This document shows, piece by piece, positions 1 to 11,914 of a DNA stretch of 64,000 nucleotides. Both the position numbers and the translations under genes were made by a program. Under the pieces are notes generated by a model. It saw only the letters and a program-made list of their open reading frames with translations, did not search any database and was not told the origin of the DNA. This DNA is from Amyelois transitella (Eukaryota > Arthropoda > Insecta > Lepidoptera > Pyralidae): the NCBI RefSeq assembly GCF_032362555.1, contig NC_083506.1, forward strand, positions 1,473,501-1,537,500, read 5' to 3'. The first letter of the stretch is position 1, and every line of letters starts with the position of its first letter.

Positions 1-1460
1 ATTTCCATACCTACGTTGCGTTTTCTCAGGTTCGCAGCATTGATTCCAATATGACCTCTATCAGTTCGCAGCATTAATTCCAATAAGTCATGTGTCCTCA
101 GGTTCGCAGCATTGATTCCAATATGACCTCCATCAGTTTGCAGCATTAATTCTAATACATCATGTTTCCTCACGTTCGCAGCGTTGATTCCAATATGACT
201 TCTATCAGTTTACAACATACGTTCCAGTACATCATTTTTCTCGAATTCGTAGTCTTGATACCAATTCGTTGTATGTCCTCAGGTTCGCAGCATTGATTCC
301 AATATGACCTCCATCAGTTCGCAGCATTAATTCTAATACATCATGTTTCCTCACGTTAGCAGCGTTGATTCCAATATGACTTCCATCAGTTTACAACATA
401 CGTTCCAGTACATCATTTTTCTCGAATTCGTAGTCTTGATACCAATTCGTTGTATGTCCTCAGGTTCGCAGCATTGATTCCAATATGACCTCCATCAGTT
501 CGCAGCATTAATTCTAATACATCATGTTTCCTCACGTTAGCAGCGTTGATTCCAATATGACTTCTATCAGTTTACAACATACGTTCCAGTACATCATTTT
601 TCTCGAATTCGTAGTCTTGATACCAATTCGTTGTATTTCCTCATGTTCGCAGCATTGATTCCAATATGACCTCTTATCAGTTTACAGCATTAGTTCCAAT
701 ACATCATTTTTCTCGAATTCGTAGTCCTGATACCAATACGTTGTATGTCCTCAGGTTCGCAGCATTGATCCCAATATGACCTCTATCAGTTTACAGCATT
801 AGTTCCAATACATCATTTTTCTCGAATTCGTAGTCCTGATACCAATACGTTGTATGTCCTCAGGTTCGCAGCATTGATCCCAATATGACCTCTATCAGTT
901 TACAGCATTAGTTCCAATGCATCATTTTTCTCGAATTCGTAGTCCTGATACCAATACGTTGTGTGTCCTCAGGTTCGCAGCATTGATTCCAATATGACCT
1001 CTATCAGTTTTCAGCATTAGTTCCAATACATCATTTTTCTCGAATTCGTAGTCTTGATACCAATACGTTGTGTACCCTCAGGTTCGCAGCATTGACTCCA
1101 ATACCTCTATCAGTTCGTGGCATTTATAAAAATACATGATGATTTCTCGAATTCACAGCCTTGATTCCAATACGTCGTGTTTTCTTAAATTCGAGGCATT
1201 GATTTAATAATAGTCTTGTTTTCTGGAGTTCGCAGCATTCGTTCATATACATCGGTTTTCAGTATTTCCTCCAGATCATAGATCATGGCGTTGATTCCAA
1301 TCTAACTTCTCCAGTTCTTAGTACTGATTTCAATACTCCATTTGTCCTAAATTTTTTTTTCAGCACTCAATTTTGATTCATGTCGTATTTCCTCCAGATT
1401 CCAGCATTGATTTTGATGTGTTGATTTTCTTCAGCTCGCACTACATTTGCTTGCTGCGTA
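1..1460. repeat. Tandem satellite, ~36-bp monomer, higher-order units of about 110 and 181 bp
   Basis: Near-identical blocks built on a core like GTTCGCAGCATTGATTCCAA repeat from the left edge onward. A marker block beginning TCTCGAATTCGTAGTCTTGA recurs near 239, 420 and 601, about 181 bp apart. It then recurs near 711, 821, 930 and 1040, about 110 bp apart. These spacings are close to five and three 36-bp monomers. Copies become degenerate after about 1130 and fade out near 1460. The array continues off the left edge, so its full size is unknown. No open reading frame is conserved across it. Confidence 0.92.
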
Positions 1461-2519
1461 GATTGACGCGATCTGCCTTTTTGTGTTTTCTGTCGCGTCT
1501 TGCTAGGATTATACCTAACCATTCTGATACGCCTTTATCTTTTTTTGTTTTTCTTAATATTTGGTCTCTATTTCATTTGTTTTATCATCATATTCAATAT
1601 TATATACTATGTATGGTAGGTATGTCATGTTTCCATCCGCTACGGGGCGACCGTTGGTTTTGAATTTATATAAAGGTTCCATGCAGCAGATGGTCCAGAT
1701 TAATTTTATTATTTTATAATCGGTGATGATGATGTGTGTGTGTTGTTGGTTTTATTTTATATAATGTGTTCTTTAAGGGTTCGTAAGATCTGTGGAAGGA
1801 AAGTTGTCTGGAAATATAAATGCATTAGTATAATTAATCTTGTGCAATCTGAAAAACAAAACGCAATTTAGTAAACGGTCTAAGAACCGATTTTTTGTAA
1901 TGATCCCAGCTTCTATTGTTTTTGCCAGATGTGATTTTTCGTCCCTTGGCATTGTGGAGCAGGTAGCTGGAATGGGATAGGGGAACTTTCTATTTGACCA
2001 ACTGCCCAAGCGGCCTTGTATTTTAGTATTGTTTGGATTTAGTTATGATTTTTAATATGAAGATTTTAGGTTCATGAAGCCCACGTGGTAACGGTATCAG
2101 GGGATTGGGCATACAGAATTGTTTTTAAACAACCTAGTTAGTCTTAGTAATAAATATACCCGTTAAGTGTCTTCAAGATAGAAAATAGAAGCATATACTT
2201 ACGTATAGATAAAATATATCTTATAGGTACGTCCTTGAATAGAATTACTTAAGCGATATCAAGTGGTGATATTATTTTTGGCTTTATGCAGCTATAGATG
2301 AATTTTAGATATTGTTATCATCTGACGCTTGTTTTTGGCTGCTTTGTACGACGAAAGCCAATGGAAAAAGGAAAGATCTCACCGGGTTTTCTGCCACACG
2401 AACGCACGTATAATCAGCTAATCTCACACATCACAACACAACACTTCACACAACACAATACAGTTTATGCAAACCTTTATATAATATTATAAGGTTTGTA
2501 ATTTCCCGCCAAAGTAGCC
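1461..2519. other. Non-coding stretch, no supported gene
   Basis: AT-rich sequence between the satellite and a LINE 3' end. Only short open frames are present, without splice-linked neighbours or recognisable domains. Nothing else stands out. Confidence 0.6.
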
Positions 2520-2827
2520 TAATTGCAACCGGCACTGCAAGTGGCCAACAGATGTGGCAGTCTATTGTGCTGGACACGACCGTGTTCGTCCGATGTCCAA
2601 ACAAGACTCCGGAAGACCTAGACGAACGTATCTTGATCAAATTAAGGACGTCCTGGTAAAGGGTCAGGTCAAAAGTACCCGAAACCGCCGAGCTTGTATG
2701 AAGAGAGTTATGAATGTGGACGAAGCGAAAGAAGTATGCAGAGATCGTGGCAAGTGGAAAGAGGTAGTCTCTGCCTACCCCTCCGGGAAAGAGGCGTGAT
2801 TTTATGTATGTATGTATGTATGTATTA
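2520..2827 (+). mobile_element. LINE 3' end with (ATGT)n tail
   Basis: An open frame at 2554-2799 reads GRPRRTYLDQIKDVLVKGQ and ends KEVVSAYPSGKEA before a stop, followed by a TATGTATGTATG tail. A GRP-R-R-x-Y/W-LD tail with a later R-K-W-x-x-V is typical of the extreme C-terminus of non-LTR reverse transcriptases. The same sequence recurs at 61455-61797 and 62325-62415. Only the 3' portion is present, consistent with 5' truncation. The clade is not assigned. Confidence 0.72.
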
Positions 2828-5227
2828 TATTGAGATAAGCACAGCATGATGTTTTGGCGACATCACTTACGTCACACGCAAACTGTCAATCTTATCAAAG
2901 AAAATCTAACCTAACTAACACACTCCTAGCTCGTAGTCAACAGCAGACATGTTAAAGATGGTTCATTGGTAGGTAGGAATATTATTTTTTAGCTTACATT
3001 TAATTTTAAAATCAAGTAACAAAAGAAACATTATCAACAAGGTTGTTAAACATACTACTAGGAAGTAGAAGCACATTAGCACACAGTATCTATACATTTC
3101 CTCACATCACATAGATAACATTTCAGCCACTTCGGAACTAGATATGCAAATGAGAGTGCGATTAGCGCTGGCGCGAGAGTCCGTTAGTGTTCATCCATTC
3201 ATTCATTCATTCATCTTGTGGTGCAGTGTACCCTACACTTAATGTAGTTCTGTCTTTGATGTAGTACATTAAAGGTTAAGGCAACGCGACATTTTAATAG
3301 AGATAGAACGACACAAAATTAAACTTTATTTAATACAAATACATACTAACATCAGGTAAAGACTTCTATTACACGTAATCTTAAGGTAAAAAAAAACATC
3401 CGATGCGATGCTTTTTATCATTATCATGTTGTGTCGCGTCTTACATCGGTGTTGAATGTTAACTGACCCTTATTGAAACATTTGTATATAGTAGGTATTC
3501 CTAAATGCGGTAGAGAACCAAGCGATACCATTAAATATATAAAGTTCATTTTAATTTTGGTTTTTCATTTATCTAATTTCTTCCCATTTAAAGAGGACGA
3601 AGGAACAATTCTTATTTTAAACAATAAATTTTAAGCAGATGATATTTTGGAACCTACAAAACGCCACATCCATTGTATCCTAAATCCTTGTACCCAAGTC
3701 CATGAATGAACGGAAAAGGCGGCTCTAAGGGCTTCCGGCGGCGCGCGCGCAGCCCATAACCAGACGTCACGGAAGGCGCTTCGCTAGGACAGCTTGCTCC
3801 CTTTACGCCATACATGGTCAGCTATTTGATTGAACTCTTATATTCGTGATAGCAATAAAGGTATAATGTATACTTTCTACATTCTAATTTCTTAAGACTT
3901 AGAACACCTCCCAGGGTTTTTCTGTGACCACGATATTGGAGTGACTAACTAGAAACAATCACGGTTTACTAGCACTTCAGAACGGGATCACTCCATTCAT
4001 GATAATGATGTCGGAAGTCACAACGTAATTACCTTTTTTACCCGCCTAAATCTTGGTTATAGATGGATCCGAGCTTCAATCGAGAACGATAAGAAGATGA
4101 AGGTGACCCGTGGTCTTAGTGGCGAATCAATTACCGGATACATGAGTAATTTTGTGTTATCCATACGCCTGTTTATGTTGTTACCTCCATGTCCGAAACA
4201 TTTCACTCGCGTATTAAAATAAATCAATCAGGAAGTGACAATCAATCTCATTTGCTGTCCATAGCCGGCTCAAAACCCATAATCACAGCCTCACAATACG
4301 TTATCACGCACTTTCGATTTCGTCGGCCGGCGGCAGTGAAAGCGCGGCAGGTGCGCAGGCGCATCTGTGGCGTGCATTGATCAATACACCATACATTACA
4401 TACGAAATAAGCTAATGTAAATAGTTGAGATCCAAAAATAGTCTTGAAGACTTGCATACCGGACAAAAAGTCGGAAAGTAGATCCCAGGCTCCGAAGCAT
4501 AGATATATACTTAGATAGATAGATAGCTGCGGGTGAGAACAGCAATAATATTAGAGAACTTTTATAATACTCTATATTACACGCATCATCGCAGTTGATT
4601 TAATACTGTCTTTTCTATTTCCCGTGGGAATTACAGGACATCTTCCTACGACTTGGTGGGATAGGGTTTTTCTACACTAAGACACTAGTAACGCAATAGT
4701 TTCCTATTATACCTAGCTTTGGCTAACCTTATATCTTGGCTAACTATTTATTTTCTTTAAAAAAAGTATAGGGCCGGCCTGGCTGGTTGTTCCTTATAAC
4801 ACAGAATCTTCTTTTCCTACGGAAGCGAAAAAGTAAATAAAATGCACATACATTATGTATACATTTAAATATGTATTTATTTAATTAAATATGACTTCAT
4901 ACATATCACGAGTATACAAACAATATGTATTTAATAGAATCCAGTTACATGAATTATGTACAACGTACATTAAGATGTCTTCTGATCTGATCTCAATTCT
5001 ATCATCAAGTCAAAGATTCTTGAAAAGACGGAAAGTGACAATTTCCCCTATGAAAATGCCCTTTCAATAAGTAAAATAAAATAAAAGCAATCTTGCAATA
5101 GATATTGCTCTCATAAATTTACGATTTCCAAAACAAGAGGTAGGCACTTAACTCACCAAGTATTTAATGATCGAAGTTGTTAGTATTAACTGTACATTGT
5201 TTTGTGTGCATTTTAATATTCTCACTT
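2828..5227. other. Gene-poor intergenic stretch
   Basis: No open frame with domain or splice support. A (CATT)n microsatellite lies near 3195-3213. Locally GC-rich patches occur near 3715-3790 and 4320-4380. Neither can be assigned a function from sequence alone. Confidence 0.55.
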
Positions 5228-5422
5228 GTTTATTGTTCTCTGTGTTCCACTTGATACAAATACAGATATATCCACATTTTAAACATTAATATCCGATAAA
5301 ACAAAAATTTCGGAAAAATATTACAGCACATACAAAATGGCGTTCGCACCAAAATGTCTTTACAATAAACATGCGCCTGTCACAAAAGAAAGGCAATGTT
5401 ACGCCGGCACATATTGCCTACA

Positions 5423-8400
5423 TTAACTCCTATTATATCTGTTGCCCCAGCCTCGACGATGGTCGTCCTTGTATTCGTCCATATTGCGTTTGCGCGCCAA
5501 CTCTTCTGGATCATCCTCCTCTTCCAGTTGCTCCTGGTGTTAGGAAAAACATTTAATTAACAAATAAAAACATAGTACAGTCAACAACACATCGAATTAC
5601 TCAAATTGGCTTCTATTACAGCGCCATAGAGTTCCATGTAGAGTAACTTTTAATGCGGTACATAACAGACGCTTTTTTTATCTTTCTTCGTTTGGTATGT
5701 ACGTGGTCATAGACAGACCCAGGGTCCTCCCCACCTCAATAAAGGAGCAAACATAAATACCAGAATTATTACTAAATAGTATAAAACAAAGTCGCTTCCC
5801 GCCCTTTGTATGTATGTATTTAGCCTTAGGTCTTTAAAACTACACAACGGAAATTTTAATCAGATTTTTTTATTATTGATAGAGTGATTCAATAGGAAGG
5901 TCTCTATGAAAGTATAAATGCTCCCGTGCAAAGCTGGGTCGGCTCGCTACTAGTGACCAGTCCCGGTTTTGCACGTTTTTTTTATTTATTTTTTACGAAT
6001 TTTTATAAAAATCACAATGACACCATACCTTCTGTATTTTGTCAGCTTCGTCCCCGTCGGTCTCAGCGTTCTGTAGAGTGGTGTGCGGGATGTTGGAGCT
6101 GTTGCCGCCGGGAAATCTATAAAAAAAATAAGGACTAATTTTTTTACAAGAATTTATTAAAATTTAGAATCCTTATCTAACACTAATTGATTATTGTAAG
6201 ACTTCCTATTCTTGTTTTTAATGTGCGCTGCCTCTTTGATTCTGGATTTTCCTTTTTATTTTGATTGACTAGAAGAAATCCCAATTGGGATAAGTAGATA
6301 TATAGATAGATAACTCATTTATTTGATTTGCTATAAACAATTTACAATTTCATAATATGGAATACAAATTAATTAGGGTGTGAGTTGCAGCAATACAAAA
6401 AGGTCACAACTCAACGAATTTATTGCTATAGAACAATACGCTAATTTAAGTCCGCTATAGTACATATTCTTGTCAATCCAATGACTGTTTTATATTTAGT
6501 TATATCTCTATTTATGTGAAATAAAGAATTCACAAACAAACTAACTTGCTGGTTTGGTAGCAAAGAAAAAATAAAGTGTGCTGTCTTTTCTCATCCTACG
6601 TACATTGCATGAATCTTGAAATAATAAAACTGTTCAGCATACATACAATCATGTCTATATACTATGCAGAGTAGAATGGTCCGACAGTCTTGAAAAAACT
6701 GATAGGCCACGTTCAGCTATTTGGCTTAATGATAGAATTGAGATTGAAATAGTGACAGGTTGCTAGCCCATCGCCTAAAAAAATCACAAGTTTATAAGCC
6801 TATCGCATAGTCACCTTTTACGACATCCATAGGAAACAGATGGAGTGGTCCTATTCTTTTTTTTAGTGGTGCCAGGAACCACACGGCACATTTCAATGTC
6901 CTGGTTTCATGAAACAACAAACTCACTGTTACGAACTCCTTAGAGTGTTCCGAACTCCTTTGTAAAGGACAAACATTTTGTAATTTAAAATAAGAAAAAT
7001 AAATGACAGTCTATTTTGAGCGTGCATCATCTTTTCTTTAGCAAAAGCAAAATATTTTATTATTTTCCATACTCGTGCCGTGTGGTTCCCGGCACCAATA
7101 CAAAAAGAATAGGACCACTCCATCTCTTTCCCATGGATGTCGTACAAGGCGACTAAGGGATAGGCTTATAAAATTGCGATCCTTTTTTTAGGCGATAGGC
7201 TAGCAACCTGTCACTATTTGGATCTGAATTCCATCATTAAGCCGAGCAGCTGAATGTGGCCAGGTAAGTGATATAGACGTGACTATATGTATGTATGTAT
7301 GTTTTCCATACTCACATTCCCTCCCTGACCCTCTGATCGTAGAACTCCTCTACTGTCATGGCGGGTATGGACGGGTAGCCGAGCCCGAACACCGCCTTCT
7401 GAACGGCGTCCTTGGTGATGATGACCGGCTTCAGTGGGGGCGGCCGGGGCCTGTCTGTGTGCGGTTTAGGTTCTAAAAGCAAGAGAAAAAAAAAAATTAA
7501 AGACTACAAAAGTACAAATGTATCTTGTAAACACGTTCAAATGTGCAACAGGACCACTCCATCTCTTTCCCATGGATGTCGTAAAAGGCGACTAAGGGAT
7601 AGGCTTAAACCTGTAACTATTTGAATCTCAATTCTATCATTAAGCCAAACAGCTTAACGTGGCCTATCAGTCTTTTTAAGACTGTTGGCTCTGTCTACCC
7701 CGCAAGGGATATGGACGTGATTATATGTATGTATAAGATATTTTGTTGCTGAAGTTTAGCCGGCAGCATAGGCGGCCAGAGGGCATCGTGGTGACGCCGG
7801 CGACCTCGTGATGCCTTCAAAATGGCAAAAAGGGCGCACAGAGGGGTTTTAGCATGTATATGGCGGCATAGTGGGTGCCGGGAGTCCAACACTGTCCTGG
7901 GAGTCCCACAGTCTCCCAGGGGATCTTTCATAAAAGGGATTTCCCCTACAATAACAAAAAAAAGTCAAAGTAATTGGGAAACAATACACGCAAGGTTCTG
8001 CAGCCTTTCAACTAAACACATGAACTGTCAGGTTAAACAAAGATACATTCATTCTAGGTTAATATTTTTAGTATAATGTTACCTCCAGCATGTTTCTCCA
8101 TATACTCCAATATCGGCCTCTCCTGCTCGATGCTGGCCAGTTCATCAAGAGCCTCGTTCACATAGTTCAGCAATAGTGTGGTGAAGTATTGTCGTTTGGT
8201 CTCGTCATCTACGTTGTATGACGTCATCGCTTTGGAGAGCGTGCTCAGTTTATCTTTCAACTCCTTCTGCTCTTTGTACCTTTTGATTTTAGCTTCCCTT
8301 GTCATAACCTGTAACGTTAAAATAGTTTCTATTAAAAATACTGTTCTGGTGACTTCATTTGGTTATTGGAACTTAAAAGATATATTAAGTAAATAATGCT

Positions 8401-10062
8401 TAATGTTAGTTTACTCCAAGTGAGGGACTTTCTTGTTGCCTGTCTCTCACAATCATAAAATATGTAACAAATGGTTGTACCATGCCTTTATTTCATTTTG
8501 TTGTAAGACTGTGAAGAACAAATAAAGATTTTATGCTTCATATGCTTTACTGTATGTTCTTAGGAACATCAAATTTAATAAAAATTGTGAAAAGTAGTTA
8601 TTTATATACCATAGTTGCTATTTTGGCCTGTTCGCTCTGCACTCTGCTGATGGTGCCTTCACCGTTAGCGCTGGGTTGGGGCACCTCAACATCTGTCACG
8701 CCATAGTCCTTGCACCTCTGGAGGAAGTCTCTGAAATCAAATTTTAAAGATGATCGACACCTTTAGTATAAGTTCTCTGGTTTTTTGTTTGTATTGGAAC
8801 ATAAATATTTCAATAAAAAATAAATAAAACTCTTTTGTCAAGAAATTTCAATTGCACATTTATATTTTTGGTGTATAGATGTCGCCACAGTATTGGGTTT
8901 GAAAGGATAAATAAGATCTCTAAAAACACTTACGGATTCAATAGCTATTTCCAAACAGAGATACAAAATCTAAAGCTGGACATAAATCATACTTTGGGTA
9001 TTATATAACAGATTATCTTATCTTTTACTTATAGTTTTGAAAAAAATTAAAATTGATTGATCATTTTTCTTTGATTATTAATTTTCCCCGAAATGCCGAT
9101 TGGGATAAGTCCACCATTGTACATATTCTTCTTAATCCAATGACTGTTTTGTGCATACATACATACATACATATGATCACGTCTATATCCCTTGCGGGGT
9201 AGACAGAGCCAACAGTCTTGAAAAGACTGAATGGCCACGTTCAGCTATTTGGCTTAATGATAGAACCGAGATTCAAATAGTGACAGGTTGCTAGCCCATC
9301 GCCTAAAAGAGGAATCCTAAGTTTATAAGCCTATCCCTTAGTCGCCTTTTACGACATCCATGGGAAAGAGATGGAGTGGTCCTATTCTTTTTTGTAATAG
9401 TGCCGGGAACCACACGGCACTGTTTTGTGATTTGTTTTATTTCTTTTTTTGTGCAATAAAGAGTTTACAAGCAAACTTTGGTATATACTTTCTAACTGGA
9501 GTACATACCTAAAATAAATTTCAGCAACATCAATAATTTCCTTCCGATGCTGGCTGCACAGCTTCAAAGTGAGCGTCCCCAGCAAAGCAGGTAGCAAGAG
9601 GTACTGCAGTGTCTCAGTGGGCAGCTCTTCCAGGCTCTCGTTCTTGCTGAACAGCCCCAACATGGACACCATGTTTGTAGCCTTCTCGAACTTCGATATC
9701 GCTGCTTTTATACTGGTCTGTAATGGCAATAATCAAAAACTTGGCCTGTGTTAAGGTTGTTTTAATCATGATTGGAGAAAAAACAAAACCGTAACCATAA
9801 CCGTACCAAAATAAACGAACGTCATAATAAGCAAAACTTGGTATTGCCTACGCTTGGCTCAGAACATATCTGTGCCACCTCGCCTTGATAAGTTTACGCG
9901 AGGTGGTCCAAGTATCTCCTGAGCCGTGTGTACCTGAACCGGGTCGCTGTTAGTGGCTTCTTTTCCATTTTCAATGGTGTCAAACAATTTCATAGCATCG
10001 TCGAAAATTTGTTTTAAAGGTTCTCGATCGTCTGTAGATTGACCCGCTTCGTTTTGAGACAT
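5423..10062 (-). CDS. Tap42: Tap42 / IGBP1 (alpha4) PP2A regulatory protein
   Basis: Exons on the minus strand: 10062-9934, 9717-9509, 8730-8610, 8308-8083, 7472-7316, 6116-6029 and 5533-5423, giving 346 aa (human IGBP1 is 339). All junctions are GT-AG and phases match. The N-terminal two-thirds is the helical TAP42-like domain. The charged C-terminus contains the signature DEYKDDHRRGWGNRYNRS, close to the family's D-x-H-x-R-G-x-G-N-R tail. The family binds and stabilises free catalytic subunits of PP2A-type phosphatases and acts downstream of TOR. The start is the first in-frame ATG of exon 1. Introns 2, 4 and 5 hold repeat A copies, one of them 14 nt from the exon 5 donor. The assignment is firm; function is by family. 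Confidence 0.95.
5767..5951 (+). mobile_element. Helitron-like fragment in Tap42 intron 6
   Basis: It begins AGTATAAAACAAAGTCGCTT and contains a TTTAAAACTACACAACGGA stretch. It ends with a GGGTCGGCTCGCTACTAG terminus, that is, the CTAG type end used by non-autonomous lepidopteran Helitrons. A longer relative lies at 48864-49666. No coding capacity. Confidence 0.55.
6262..6538 (+). mobile_element. Decayed LINE 3'-end relic, interrupted
   Basis: It begins GATTGACTAGAAGAAATCCC and later resumes with AAGTCCGCTATAGTACATAT before an AATAAAG-like end. This order matches the element at 9068-9480 and the better copy at 60232-60385. A TAGA microsatellite and unrelated AT-rich sequence interrupt it. 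Non-coding, inside Tap42 intron 5 or its edge. Confidence 0.45.
6638..6889 (-). mobile_element. Repeat A copy (SINE-like), nearly full length
   Basis: Reverse orientation, from CATACATACA (tail side) to CCACACGGCAC (head side). It lies in Tap42 intron 5 and forms an inverted pair with the copy at 7075-7301. Confidence 0.85.
7075..7301 (+). mobile_element. Repeat A copy with 12-bp target-site duplication
   Basis: Forward copy, GTGCCGTGTGGTTCCCGGC to the ATGTATGT tail. It is flanked by the exact 12-bp duplication TTTTCCATACTC at 7063-7074 and 7302-7313. The downstream duplicate starts at position +3 of the Tap42 exon 5 donor, so the insertion is 14 nt inside intron 5 and the donor is intact. 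Confidence 0.9.
7546..7734 (+). mobile_element. Repeat A copy, 5'-truncated
   Basis: Begins at the internal AGGACCACTCCATCTCTTTC and runs to the TATGTATGTAT tail. It has a short internal deletion between GGGATAGGCTT and CTATTTGAATC. Lies in Tap42 intron 4. Confidence 0.8.
9068..9480 (+). mobile_element. LINE 3' end split by a repeat A insertion
   Basis: The left part (to 9153) has GCCGATTGGGATAAGTCC and ATCCAATGACTGTTTTGTG. The right part (from 9419) resumes with the duplicated ACTGTTTTGTG and continues to GTGCAATAAAGAGTTTAC. The interrupting repeat A lies exactly between. Related 3' ends are at 6262-6538 and 60232-60385. In Tap42 intron 2. Confidence 0.7.
9154..9418 (-). mobile_element. Repeat A copy with 11-bp target-site duplication, nested in a LINE end
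   Basis: Complete reverse copy bounded by the exact duplication ACTGTTTTGTG at 9143-9153 and 9419-9429. This gives the best definition of the element's ends: GCCGTGTGG head and a (ATGT)n tail, about 265 bp. Confidence 0.92.
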
Positions 10063-10330
10063 ATTTTTTGTAAAACTACTCGCAAGAACTCGCTAGAATT
10101 GCTAGAAATAGATAGAATAACCAGCAAAACAACTCTGTTTTCGTTTTATTATAGACTGACACTCTCATCTGACACTGACTGATTGGATGACATTTTGACA
10201 ATGACTTTAAATAAAATTATGTAATGTAAAAGCCAAGGCAAACAAAGGCAATTATCAGTGTAACTAACTATAACTATATAATATACTAATCATGAAAGAT
10301 ATATAAGCACTTATATTACACAAGGCACAA

Positions 10331-10486
10331 GAGGCCGCCCGCGATAAATGTATCTATTTTCTATAAGGAATCAATTGCGTGGGAACTTCAGGATAAAAAG
10401 TAGTCTATATGTTATTCTGGGTCTTCAGTAACAAACATCCACACATACATACAAACTTTCACATTCATGTTATTAGTAGGACAGTC
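10331..10486 (-). mobile_element. Lep1-type Helitron fragment
   Basis: Read on the minus strand it carries the phrase about actual spacing seen in the 13479 copy: TAATAACATGAATGTGAAAG near the start and a CGCGGGCGGCCT terminus. Internal TATGTTATTCTGGGTCTTCA (plus strand) matches the rest of the family. Diverged. Confidence 0.6.
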
Positions 10487-11867
10487 CACGAATGGTTTAA
10501 AAGCTAAAGAAAGACGCAGTGGTTCCACTTCCTCATCACTCGGCTAAACACCCCAAACTACCTACCTATTACATTGGTGTCTGTTTCATATCCATCAGAC
10601 ATCAGACCATGCAAATGATGTAAGTAAAGAAGGCTAGGCTAAAAACATGTCATCAAAAAAGCTATCGAGTCGATACTCCTCACATGACGCGGCCCTACGC
10701 ACGTCAGCCTCCGACCTCCGATGCCCCCAGTGGAGCAAGAGAGTTCGCCAGGGCAGCACGTACAACCAAGTCTCGTGTAAGTACATTGATTTACTTCGTA
10801 AGCACCGGCCCGTAACGTGGGCGGCCTTCGTGCCGTATCACATGAAGATCTTTGTTTTTGTCCATTGAAATTGCGATGTTGACATTTATTATGCAGTTAT
10901 TCAGAGTTTCAACAATTTGGGAAGTCGTTATGTTTTGATTATGCGAAACTTTACACAGTTTGGCTATTTTACCTTGTTATGCTCATGAGTCTATTACCTA
11001 AATGTTGATGTATGCGCTCTTTTTATACTGAATACTCTTTACCTGTAAGTGTTTGGAACTTTTTTCCTTTATGAAACTTACTAATAGGTAAACCTATTAA
11101 GTTCATGAGATTTCGATAGTGTCACTTGTCCCCTGGGTTTACTAGGACAAAATCGTTACAGTTAATTGTTTGGCTAGTTGAAGTGATGCCATTATAGTAA
11201 AATTATACAATTATCAAAATAATAACCATTAAGATTTTTAATTTTGTGAGTGAACCTAATAGGTACTTAAATTGACTCTGTCTGTATTAAGCGACAAAAA
11301 AACATACTTACTTAAGAGTATCGTTACATTTTAAACGAATCCACTATTCTTCTAGAGACGGTTAATCTCTCGTTAAACTTTTAAGATTCCCCCTAAACAG
11401 GGCTCCATACAAGCCTTTTTTTGAACAAAAAAAGTACCTACCTACTGAAGTTGAACTAACATAAAACAATAACTCCCAGTTTAACAAAGTCTTCCTGGCT
11501 GGATTCATGTAGGTACTTACATCGAAATCAAGCAGTGACTCAAACCCAAGAATGAGCAAGCCGCGTTATTCTCGACAACGTAATTATTTCCGACAGTTCA
11601 TCTCACCAGTACTAAGTATATATATTCTGCAATTATTAAAATTTCCATATATCCATAAGGCATGGGTGGATCACAGTACCTATGTAACTGGAGGTAAATA
11701 TCACGGGTCAAACTTGATGCGATGAGTCTTTGTAAGAACAAGACAAATGGCACTGATCCACCATCTTGATAAAATAACCCGTGGACCGATTGTCTTTTTC
11801 GAAACTTTTTACTCTGTCTACCCCGTAAGGGATAAAAACGTAATATGAATTAACGATCTTCAGATCA

Positions 11868-11914
11868 CTTTATAGTCGGTCCTAGTGTCGGACGAAGTCG
11901 CGGGCGGCCTCTAG
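11868..11914 (+). mobile_element. Helitron 3'-terminal fragment
   Basis: Only the terminus remains: GGACGAAGTCGCGGGCGGCC followed by TCTAG, as in the 13479-13673 copy. Confidence 0.55.

Noticed and set aside
10647-10868. 73-codon open frame starting MSSKKLSSRYSSHDAAL
   Set aside because: No homology or splice support seen; it lies among repeat relics and is probably chance.
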